A stretch of DNA of 9,276 nucleotides from Nitrospinota bacterium (GTDB lineage Bacteria; UBA8248; JACPRG01): assembly GCA_030740135.1 (NCBI GenBank), contig JASLXW010000129.1, forward strand, positions 1 through 9,276. Reading direction: 5' to 3'. Below the pieces are notes generated by a model, which saw only the letters and a program-made list of their open reading frames with translations, did not search any database and was not told the origin of the DNA. The translations under genes and the position numbers were made by a program. This document shows, one piece after another, positions 1 to 5,951 of the stretch. How positions within the stretch are numbered: the stretch's first letter is position 1; every line of letters begins with the position of its first letter.

Positions 1-394
1 CGTCTTCGCCCCGGGCGGCCTGGAGATCAGTCCCCAGGGAAGGACCGTCCTCAAGAAGCTGGCGAAGCTTCTGAAGGGATTGGTGGGCAAGCGCATCCAG
101 GTCGAGGGCCACACGGACGCCCTGCCCGTGCGTCCCATGGCCGACCGCCGCTACCGCGACAACTGGGAGCTCTCCACCCTGCGGGCCTCGGCCGTCGTCC
201 GGTTCCTCCAGGAGGCCGGCGGCGTGGACCCGACGCTCCTGTCCGCCGTCGGCCACGGTCCGTTTCAGCCCATCGCGACCAATGACACGCCGGAAGGCCG
301 GCGGAAGAACCGCCGGATCGAAATCGTCCTGACCCCACTGCCGAAGCGGACCATCACGCGGACCCCCTCCCCGGACGGCGCCGCCGCGCGGTGA
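1..394 (+). CDS. OmpA/MotB-family peptidoglycan-binding domain protein, 3' part only
   Basis: The reading frame enters from the left edge (first full codon at position 2) and ends at TGA 392-394, leaving 130 visible residues. They form one OmpA-like C-terminal domain. A GHTD motif lies at visible residues 36-39, NWELSTLRA at 54-62, and a closing NRRIEIVL at 103-110. In OmpA-like domains the Asp of GHTD and the Arg of the LSxxRA segment bind the diaminopimelate of peptidoglycan, and both are kept here (D39, R61). The NWELS and NDTPEGR signatures resemble MotB and its relatives more than Pal. This end therefore probably anchors a periplasmic or membrane protein to the cell wall. The N-terminal part, which would show a membrane helix (MotB) or lipobox (Pal), is outside the window, so the subfamily is undecided. 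A low-complexity basic tail of about 20 residues follows the domain. The internal TTG at position 80 is not a real start because homology extends upstream of it. Confidence 0.9.
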   Translation, partial: VFAPGGLEISPQGRTVLKKLAKLLKGLVGKRIQVEGHTDALPVRPMADRRYRDNWELSTLRASAVVRFLQEAGGVDPTLLSAVGHGPFQPIATNDTPEGRRKNRRIEIVLTPLPKRTITRTPSPDGAAAR

Positions 395-421
395 CGGCGA
401 AACGAGATTTTTCGAGGGGGT

Positions 422-494
422 TTCAGGGGGACACACCCAACCGCGTGAAGTTTTCAAAGCTTGTCCCCCGCGAAGGCGGGGATGTCCCCCTGAA
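422..494. repeat. REP-like palindromic element with 12-bp perfect arms
   Basis: The arm TTCAGGGGGACA (422-433) is the exact reverse complement of TGTCCCCCTGAA (483-494). A second hairpin is nested inside: CCCCGC (466-471), loop GAAG, GCGGGG (476-481). The arrangement lies between the end of the OmpA-like gene and the 39-residue ORF, outside any recognised protein. Intergenic palindromes with a GGGGGACA core are typical of REP-type repeats mobilised by REP-associated tyrosine transposases. That assignment is inference, since only one copy is visible and no transposase gene is in the window. It could also act as a transcription stop or mRNA 3'-end stabiliser for the upstream gene, although no T-run follows. 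Confidence 0.5.
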
Positions 495-508
495 GGATTG
501 GGGAAATC

Positions 509-628
509 ATGAGCTTTCTGATCAAGAACGGCTACGTCAAGAAAAAGGCGCCGATCGATCAGTTGGCCGACACCAGCATCGTCCACGAAGCGGCCATCCG
601 GCTGAAAAAAGAGAAGCCCTTCGGCTGA
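509..628 (+). CDS. Small ORF of unknown function, 39 residues
   Basis: An ATG at 509 opens a 39-codon frame ending at TGA 626-628. It encodes a Lys-rich peptide beginning MSFLIKNGYVKKK and ending KKEKPFG. AAGGA and GGGGA stretches (493-504) lie just upstream as possible ribosome binding sites. About 84% of its codons end in G or C (32 of 38 sense codons after the start), matching the codon habit of the neighbouring real genes. A strong intrinsic terminator follows 28 nt after the stop, so the ORF sits in its own short transcription unit. I do not recognise the family. The first ten residues faintly recall the N-terminus of amidohydrolases (LLIKNG), so it might be a gene remnant, but the tidy stop and terminator argue for a small gene. 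There is no signal peptide or membrane helix; it is probably a cytoplasmic basic peptide. Confidence 0.5.
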   Translation: MSFLIKNGYVKKKAPIDQLADTSIVHEAAIRLKKEKPFG

Positions 629-655
629 AACGCGCGAAGTCCCGCGCGGTCGCCT

Positions 656-700
656 GCGGGGGTGGAGCTCACGGCGTTGATCTCCGCCCCCGCCGTTTTT
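656..700 (+). terminator. Intrinsic terminator after the 39-residue ORF
   Basis: A 16-nt arm (656-671) pairs with 678-693 across a 6-nt loop (CGGCGT), with only one G-U wobble and one mismatch. The stem base is very GC-rich (GCGGGGG with CCCCCGC). It is followed by CG and then TTTTT at 696-700. This is the textbook Rho-independent layout for transcription going rightward. It separates the small ORF from the M20 amidohydrolase gene, which begins 76 nt downstream. Confidence 0.8.
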
Positions 701-776
701 CCCTGGGGCTACGCCATCGGGGGAAACGCCCGGTCCTTGGCCGGCGAAAACCCCTCCCACGGAGGAAGCGACGCAC

Positions 777-2117
777 ATGTCTCCCCAAGTGAAGACGGCA
801 AAGGGCGGGAACGGCAAGGCCGCGGGTTCCTCCCTGAAACGTTGCGCGGTTGAATTCCTGAATCAACGCGCCGGCCACATGAACCGCGTGGCCCAGCGAA
901 TTTGGGGGACGCCGGAGCTCGGCCTCGAGGAGCACCGCTCGGCGGCCCTTCTGGTCGAGGATCTCCAAAACGCGGGCTTTCACGTCGATACGGGCGTAGC
1001 CGGGATGCCCACCGCCTTCGTCGCCCGCTGGGGGAAGGGCCGTCCGACCATCGGCCTCATCGCCGAGTACGACGCCGTCCCCAACTGCGGCCGGAAAAAA
1101 ACGGAGAACGGCCACGGCTGCGGACACAACCTGTTCGGCACGGCGAGCGTCTCGGCCGGCATCGCGCTCAGGACCCTGATGGAGGAGAAGGGCGTCAAGG
1201 GGACGGTCAAGGTGTTCGGCACGCCCGCGGAGGAAATGTTGCTCGGGAAGGTGGTCATGGTGAAGCACGGCGTGTTCGACGGCCTGGACTGCGCCCTTTC
1301 CTGGCATCCCGGAGAAGGGACCCATTCCGATTACGGTTCATTCATGGCCCTGGATTCTGTGACCTTCGAGTTTTTCGGCGAGAGCGCTCATGCCCAGGTG
1401 GACCCGGAAAAGGGCCGCAGCGCCCTGGACGCCCTGGAGCTGATGAACGCGGGCGTCAGCCGTTTTCGCGCGCAGGCCCCGCCGGACACCGGGATTAACT
1501 ACGTCATTCTCGAAGGCGGGCAGGTCCCCATCGTGATCGTGCCGTACGCCAAGGCCTGGTATTCGGTTTGGACGCCCACGCGCGAGCAGACCGAAGGCGT
1601 CACCCAGGAGGTCAAGCGCATGGCCCGCGGGGCCGCCAAAGCCACGGGAACGCGCGTGAGAATCAAGCATGTCTCGGGCACTTACCACCGCCTCCCGAAC
1701 GTCGCCCTGGGGGAGTTGATCGATCGGAATCTGCGATGGGTGGAAGCGCCGAAGTTCTCCAGGGCCGACAAGGCGTTGGCCCGAAAGCTCGGATTCAAAG
1801 AACCGCTGGTCGAGTGGGTGGAGCCCGCCATCATGGATCATCACCTCACACGGGTCAGCAATGACCAGTGCAACGTAAGCTGGCTGGCCCCGCTCGGCTT
1901 CTTCCGCACCACGTGCCGGGCGCCCGGAACGCCCCAACATCACTGGCTCGCGACACAGCAATACGGCTCGGCCATCGGCTGGAAAGGGATGCTCGCGGCC
2001 GCCAAGACGCTGGCGTGCACCGCCGTGGATTTGCTCACGCAACCGGCCGTCCTCCGGAAGATCCGCAAGGAATTCAGCGAAAAGACCAGAGGATTCCAGT
2101 ATCGGTCGCCCATTTGA
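777..2117 (+). CDS. M20-family amidohydrolase, AbgB-like
   Basis: This 446-residue protein is a metal-dependent amidohydrolase of peptidase family M20, closest in pattern to AbgB, the B subunit of p-aminobenzoyl-glutamate hydrolase. Visible family marks are EYDAVP at 97-102, the metal-binding GHGCGHN at 112-118 (C115, H117), the PAEE catalytic/metal pair at 150-153, and SWHPG at 175-179 (H177). A dimerisation (lid) domain of about 190-310 starts with GESAHA at 201-206. Near the C-terminus, APGTPQHHW (382-390) supplies the last metal-ligand histidine. All ligands are present, so the enzyme should be active on an N-acyl amino acid or aminoacyl-glutamate-like amide. The ATG at 777 has GGAGGA at 761-766, 10 nt upstream. 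No AbgA partner or AbgT transporter lies in the window, so the substrate is uncertain. The gene stands alone between a terminator and a 254-nt gap. The first ~20 residues are Lys/Gly-rich and look disordered. Confidence 0.88.
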   Translation: MSPQVKTAKGGNGKAAGSSLKRCAVEFLNQRAGHMNRVAQRIWGTPELGLEEHRSAALLVEDLQNAGFHVDTGVAGMPTAFVARWGKGRPTIGLIAEYDAVPNCGRKKTENGHGCGHNLFGTASVSAGIALRTLMEEKGVKGTVKVFGTPAEEMLLGKVVMVKHGVFDGLDCALSWHPGEGTHSDYGSFMALDSVTFEFFGESAHAQVDPEKGRSALDALELMNAGVSRFRAQAPPDTGINYVILEGGQVPIVIVPYAKAWYSVWTPTREQTEGVTQEVKRMARGAAKATGTRVRIKHVSGTYHRLPNVALGELIDRNLRWVEAPKFSRADKALARKLGFKEPLVEWVEPAIMDHHLTRVSNDQCNVSWLAPLGFFRTTCRAPGTPQHHWLATQQYGSAIGWKGMLAAAKTLACTAVDLLTQPAVLRKIRKEFSEKTRGFQYRSPI

Positions 2118-2371
2118 TTCTCCGAGACCTCCCCGCCGGCCGGTCTCCTGCCCCTATCCATCCCGCCCGGGTTTTGGTATCATGCCACCCATCACGGAAG
2201 ATCTCGGGATTGGGCGCTTCGCCAAATCCGTTTGACAAACGCTCGAGAAAAATCAAGATTTTTTTATGAGACATCATCCCGTTCCCGGTAGCCGGGCTGT
2301 TTTCGGCGCGCGCCGGCGACGCCGCCGCGAGACGAAGGGAATCCACTGAGGGGGCGTGTGGAGATCTGCCG

Positions 2372-3529
2372 ATGAGTGACGTTCTTTTTGAGATCACCGA
2401 GGACCATCTGAACACCGGGCTGCGCGGCTTCCCCGTCGGTCACCTTTGGACCAGCAAGGTCGACCCCATCAAGGGGCTCTATTACGTGGGGTGGCCGATA
2501 GCGGAGATTTGCGACCACGATCCCGAGCAGGTCATGTTCCTGCTCCTGAACAAGCGTTTTCCATCCGGCCCGGAGGACAAGGAATTCCGCGCCGACCTGA
2601 CGCGTCGTGCCGGGAACTTCCCGAAAGGCGTTCTGGATCTGCTGAAGGCCCTGCCCCGGGAAGGCCATCCCATGGAATGGTTCATGGCGGGGCTTTTCTA
2701 TCTCAGCATGTACGGGAAGCAGGAGGACTACGCCGAAGACGGCTTGAACCTGATCGCCTGGGTGAACGAGCTGGTGGCGGCCATCTTCCGGATCCGGGAG
2801 GGTTGGGGCGATCCCATTCCGAGCGAGCCCGAGCGGGGATACGTGGAGAACTTCGCCCATATGCTGGGCGCGCCGGACGCCCATCCGGAAGCGACCCGGG
2901 TCATGCGGCTGATGCACATCATGCACTACGACCACGGCGGCGGGAACCTGAGCACGCTCACGGGCAAGGCCGTCGCGTCGGGACTGGCGGACATCTTCGC
3001 GTCGATGGCGGCCGCCATGGCCGGCCTGTACGGACCCCGCCACGGGCGCGCCAACCAGGACGCCCTGAATTTCATCCGAGAAGTCGGCGACCCGGACCCG
3101 GAACACGTCCGGAATTTCATCCAGAATTGCCTGGCAACCAAAAAGCTGATGTTCGGTTTCGGCCACGCCGTCCTGCGCGCCGAAGACCCCAGGGCGACCA
3201 TCGGCTACGAGGTGGGCGGGAAGTATTTCGCCGACGACGAGAACGTCCGGATCGCCCTGACCCTGCGCACGGAAGCCCCGCCCATCCTGAAGGAAACGGG
3301 CAAGATCGCGAATCCCTACCCCAACGTGGACGCCATCACGGGATCGCTGTTGAACGCGATCGGCCTGACCGACTCGGATTACTACACGGTCCTGTTCGGC
3401 TGGTCCCGCACAGTGGGCATCGCCGCGCAGATCATCGACGAGCGGGTCTACTTCCGAGGCGGCCGGGGCGTGCCCATCTATCGCTGCGCCTACATCTACG
3501 AAGAAGCGCCCGACCGGAACATCCGGTAG
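2372..3529 (+). CDS. Citrate synthase family enzyme, eukaryote-like type; possibly 2-methylcitrate synthase
   Basis: The 385-residue product condenses oxaloacetate with an acyl-CoA. The three catalytic residues align with pig citrate synthase: His224 in GPRHGRANQ (pig H274), His265 in GFGHAVLRAEDPR (H320), and Asp320 in NPYPNVDAITG (D375). SR at 345-346 supplies the oxaloacetate-binding Arg. The phrases YPNVDA and YYTVLFGWSR place it with the mitochondrial-like citrate synthases known from Geobacter rather than with the usual GltA type. It lacks the 40-60 residue N-terminal extension of those proteins and begins directly at the ITEDHLNTGLRG segment. The usual DHEGGN motif is DHGGGN here (187-192). 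The ATG at 2372 has GGAG at 2360-2363 with an 8-nt spacer. The next genes are PrpF- and PrpB-like, so propionyl-CoA (giving 2-methylcitrate) is a likely substrate; acetyl-CoA cannot be excluded from sequence alone. Confidence 0.88.
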   Translation: MSDVLFEITEDHLNTGLRGFPVGHLWTSKVDPIKGLYYVGWPIAEICDHDPEQVMFLLLNKRFPSGPEDKEFRADLTRRAGNFPKGVLDLLKALPREGHPMEWFMAGLFYLSMYGKQEDYAEDGLNLIAWVNELVAAIFRIREGWGDPIPSEPERGYVENFAHMLGAPDAHPEATRVMRLMHIMHYDHGGGNLSTLTGKAVASGLADIFASMAAAMAGLYGPRHGRANQDALNFIREVGDPDPEHVRNFIQNCLATKKLMFGFGHAVLRAEDPRATIGYEVGGKYFADDENVRIALTLRTEAPPILKETGKIANPYPNVDAITGSLLNAIGLTDSDYYTVLFGWSRTVGIAAQIIDERVYFRGGRGVPIYRCAYIYEEAPDRNIR

Positions 3530-3591
3530 CCCCCGGGAGCGACTGAAGACGGTCTATCCTCGCCGGCGAAGGCGCTTTCCCTCCTTTCTCC

Positions 3592-3620
3592 TGAAAAAAC
3601 CGAGACACAAGAGGTACAAT
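3592..3620 (+). promoter_or_regulatory. Possible sigma70-type promoter ahead of the PrpF gene
   Basis: TACAAT at 3615-3620 matches five of six bases of the -10 consensus. A weak -35 (TGAAAA, 3592-3597) lies 17 nt upstream. Transcription would start near 3627 and give a leader of about 100 nt containing GC-rich hairpins. One of these, CTCC-AACC-GGAG (3709-3720), holds the Shine-Dalgarno sequence of the next gene. The 196-nt gap from the citrate synthase gene would allow independent expression. The -35 is poor, so this is tentative. Confidence 0.3.
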
Positions 3621-3725
3621 AGGATTTTAGGCCCGCCGGCCCTCCGGGCTCTCCAGCCCTTGGGGGTTGTCCGGGGGGGCGGATTCCCTTTCGGCGATGC
3701 GGCCGAACCTCCAACCGGAGTCGCC

Positions 3726-4871
3726 ATGCAGGCGCGCATCCGAAGCGTTTTCATGAGAGGCGGGACCAGCAAGGGGCTTTTCTTCCGGGAGGCCGACCTC
3801 CCCGAAGACCCCGCCCTTCGCGACGCCGTTCTCTTGCGCGTCATGGGCAGCCCCGACGCCCGCCAGATTGACGGCCTGGGCGCGGGGTTCTCGAGCGCGA
3901 GCAAGGCGGCCATCCTTGCGCCGCCCCGCGAAGACGGCGGGCCGGTCCGCTACACCTTCGGACAGGTCGGCATCGGCGCCGCAACCGTGGATTACCGGGG
4001 CAACTGCGGAAACCTCTCCGCGGCGGTCGGCCCCTTCGCCATCGAAGAGGGGTGGATCGAGCCGGTCGAGCCCGTCACCCGCGTCGGGATCCTCAACACG
4101 AACACCGACAAGATGATCCTGGCCGAGGTGCCCGTCCGCGGGGGGGCGTTCCAGGCCGAAGGAGACTGCTCGATCCCGGGGGTTCCCGGAACGGGGGCGC
4201 CCATCCATCTGAGCTACGAGGACCCCGGCGGCGCTGTGACCGGGGCGCTCCTGCCCACCGGCAAGCGGTCGGAGGCCGTGGCCGTCCCCGGAAGGGGCGA
4301 GATCGAGGTCTCCATCGTGGACGCGGGAAACCCGGCTGTCTTCGTCCGGGCGAAGGACCTCGGCCTCGAAGCGATTCCCTCCCCGGCGGAGGTGGACGGG
4401 AACCCGGAGCTGATGGCCGCGCTGGAGCACGTCCGGGCCGTCGCGGCGGAGCGTTGCGGTCTCGTCGGGGACGCCCGGGAGGCCGCGGACCGGTCCCCGG
4501 CCGTCCCCAAGGTCGCCCTCGCGGCCCCGCCGGAAGAGGACGCGCAAGACGTCCACCTCTCCGCCCTCATCATCTCGATGGGCAAGGCCCACGGGGCCTA
4601 CGCCCTCACGGGCGCCATCGCCACGTGCGCGGCGGCGAAGATCCGGGGAACGGTGGTCCACGCGGTCGCCCGAGAAACAGCGGGTGGGGAAGTCACCTTG
4701 CGGCACCCCTCCGGAGACCTGACGATGGAGGTGGACGTGGAAGAGGCGGGGGACGGAGGGGAGGCCCGGGTCCGGTGGGTCAAGACCGTGCGGACGGCCC
4801 GGCGGCTGATGGAGGGGTTTGTCCTGGTCCCCGGAGATTTGTTGAAGGCGGGTCCGGCGGCGAACGTCTGA
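3726..4871 (+). CDS. prpF: PrpF-family isomerase (2-methylaconitate / methylitaconate isomerase type)
   Basis: This 381-residue protein has the diaminopimelate-epimerase-like fold family signature of PrpF. MRGGTSKG lies at 10-17, GAGFSSASK at 52-60, NCGNLSAAVGPFA at 93-105 and DAGNPAVFVRA at 199-209. The catalytic Lys and Cys known from Shewanella PrpF correspond to K60 and C94 here. PrpF isomerises trans-2-methylaconitate to the cis form after the AcnD dehydratase in the methylcitrate cycle. The same family includes 3-methylitaconate delta-isomerase of nicotinate fermenters. I chose ATG 3726 because it has GGAG at 3717-3720 and because family members begin just before RSVFMRGGTSKG; a TTG at 3660 in the same frame adds 22 residues without homology. 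Only 42 nt separate it from the PrpB-like gene, so the two are probably cotranscribed. Length is normal for the family (about 390). Confidence 0.85.
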   Translation: MQARIRSVFMRGGTSKGLFFREADLPEDPALRDAVLLRVMGSPDARQIDGLGAGFSSASKAAILAPPREDGGPVRYTFGQVGIGAATVDYRGNCGNLSAAVGPFAIEEGWIEPVEPVTRVGILNTNTDKMILAEVPVRGGAFQAEGDCSIPGVPGTGAPIHLSYEDPGGAVTGALLPTGKRSEAVAVPGRGEIEVSIVDAGNPAVFVRAKDLGLEAIPSPAEVDGNPELMAALEHVRAVAAERCGLVGDAREAADRSPAVPKVALAAPPEEDAQDVHLSALIISMGKAHGAYALTGAIATCAAAKIRGTVVHAVARETAGGEVTLRHPSGDLTMEVDVEEAGDGGEARVRWVKTVRTARRLMEGFVLVPGDLLKAGPAANV

Positions 4872-4913
4872 CCCCGTCGATCTCCAAGCCGGGGGATCGA
4901 ACCTGGAGAAATT

Positions 4914-5822
4914 GTGGCAACGAGAGAGAATCCGGCGGAGCGGATCAGGCGTCTTTTGGGGCGGCCGGGGATTATCACGGCCCCGGGGGCGTACGACGCC
5001 CTGACGGCCCGGCTCATCGAGGACGCGGGGTTTTCAATGGTCTACGCCACGGGCGCGGGGATCTCGAACACCCAGCTCGGCCTGGCGGACAAGGGCCTTC
5101 TGAGCTTCGGGGAGATCCTCCACCAAGTGACCCGGATTGTCCATGCGACGGACCTGCCCGTCATCGCCGACGCGGACACGGGGTACGGCGGCCCGGCGAA
5201 CGTGGTTCGGACGGTGATCGAGCTCGGCCGGGCGGGCGTGGGGGCGATCCAGCTCGAAGACCAGGTTTTCCCCAAGCAATGCGGACACTTCGAGGGGAAG
5301 GCGGTGATCCCCCCGGCCGAGATGGTCGGAAAGATCGAGGCCGCCCTGGAGGCCCGAGCAACGCTTGGCGACAGGGATGACGAGGGCTTGGTGATTATCG
5401 CCCGGACGGACGCGCGGGAGACGGAGGGCCTGGACGCGGCCATCGATCGGGCGCGGGCCTACGCGGCCGCCGGCGCGGACCTCACATTCGTCGAGGCCCC
5501 GCAAACCCGCGAGGAATTGGCGCGCATCCCGGAAGAGGTCCCGCTCCCCCAAGTGGCCAACATGGTCGAGGGCGGAAAGACGCCGCTCCTCTCCGGCCCG
5601 GAGCTCGGGGAGATGGGCTTCAAGGTGGTCCTGTTCGCGAACTGCGTCCTGCGAGCGGGCGCCAAGGCGGTCCAGGATGTTCTGCGCGTTTTGAAGGGGG
5701 AAGGGACGACGGCCGGCCATCTGGATTCTCTCATCACGATGGAAGAACGCAACCGCCTGACCCGCCTGGATGAGGTCAGCGAGTGGGAGAGGAAATACGG
5801 AGGCCGCCCCGGAGACGCGTGA
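4914..5822 (+). CDS. prpB: Methylisocitrate lyase / isocitrate lyase-PEP mutase family enzyme (PrpB-like)
   Basis: A 302-residue TIM-barrel lyase. ITAPGAYDALTARL occurs at 21-34, the Mg-binding DADTGYGG at 86-93, LEDQ at 114-117, the active-site loop KQCGH at 121-125, IIARTDAR at 161-168 and a TFVEAP strand at 191-196. The catalytic Cys falls at 123, the same number as in E. coli PrpB. Methylisocitrate lyase splits 2-methylisocitrate into pyruvate and succinate and closes the methylcitrate cycle. The loop has Gln where KRCGH or KKCGH is usual, and NMVEGGKTP (216-224) is the form seen in broader family members such as 2,3-dimethylmalate lyase. The exact substrate is therefore less sure than the family. 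GTG 4914 is chosen as start because GGAG lies at 4905-4908, 5 nt upstream. It follows prpF by 42 nt, consistent with one operon. Confidence 0.82.
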   Translation: MATRENPAERIRRLLGRPGIITAPGAYDALTARLIEDAGFSMVYATGAGISNTQLGLADKGLLSFGEILHQVTRIVHATDLPVIADADTGYGGPANVVRTVIELGRAGVGAIQLEDQVFPKQCGHFEGKAVIPPAEMVGKIEAALEARATLGDRDDEGLVIIARTDARETEGLDAAIDRARAYAAAGADLTFVEAPQTREELARIPEEVPLPQVANMVEGGKTPLLSGPELGEMGFKVVLFANCVLRAGAKAVQDVLRVLKGEGTTAGHLDSLITMEERNRLTRLDEVSEWERKYGGRPGDA

Positions 5823-5859
5823 AGGGGCGCGCCCGATTCCCTTTCAAAAGAGCCCCCCT

Positions 5860-5884
5860 CCGGAGAGCTCGTATGTTTCTCCGG
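5860..5884. promoter_or_regulatory. 7-bp inverted repeat just upstream of the putative kdsA promoter
   Basis: CCGGAGA (5860-5866) and TCTCCGG (5878-5884) are perfect reverse complements across 11 nt. The element lies 38 nt after the PrpB-like stop and overlaps the region where a -35 would sit for the TAGAAT box at 5895. It may be a weak stop for the upstream operon (no T-run follows) or an operator. No regulator is visible in the window, so the role is open. Confidence 0.3.
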
Positions 5885-5900
5885 CGCGGCGCGATAGAAT
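5872..5900 (+). promoter_or_regulatory. Possible promoter of kdsA
   Basis: TAGAAT (5895-5900) matches five of six bases of the -10 consensus and lies about 50 nt before the preferred kdsA start. The -35 region 17 nt upstream (5872-5877) is poor. The change from catabolic genes to an envelope gene and the 129-nt gap make a separate promoter plausible. If real, transcription would begin near 5907, downstream of the GTG at 5922 by too little for good leader function, which favours the TTG 5952 start. Confidence 0.3.
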
Positions 5901-5951
5901 GCCGGATCGCCGCACCGGCGCGTGGAATCGCGGGCATGGGAGCGACAGGAA

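Noticed and set aside
669..1325. Minus-strand ORF opposite the start of the M20 gene
   Set aside because: Antisense shadow of a gene with intact catalytic motifs; it also runs through the terminator stem.
2232..2267. Exact TTGACA (-35) at 2232-2237 with the palindrome AAAAATC-AA-GATTTTT after it
   Set aside because: The hexamer at 17-nt spacing (AAGATT) matches the -10 consensus in only three bases, and the A/T palindrome has a 2-nt loop, too short for a hairpin; left as an unproven site.
2115..2292. Possible selenocysteine read-through of the M20 stop TGA, since the frame stays open to TAG 2290
   Set aside because: The M20 family ends at this point, the extension has no homology or coding-like codon use, and no SECIS-like hairpin with a G in its loop is seen at the right distance.
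2284..2315. CCCGG-TAG-CCGGG hairpin and CGGCGCGCGCCG palindrome before the citrate synthase gene
   Set aside because: Short GC-rich self-complementary words are expected by chance at this base composition, and no convincing T-run or known element accompanies them.
3627..4706. Long minus-strand ORF (359 codons) opposite prpF
   Set aside because: It is a mirror of the GC-rich prpF codons, has no recognisable domain and no ribosome binding site; the plus strand carries clear family motifs.
4052..5380. Plus-strand ORF of 442 codons spanning the prpF-prpB junction in another frame
   Set aside because: Arg/Gly/Pro-rich out-of-frame translation of two recognised genes.
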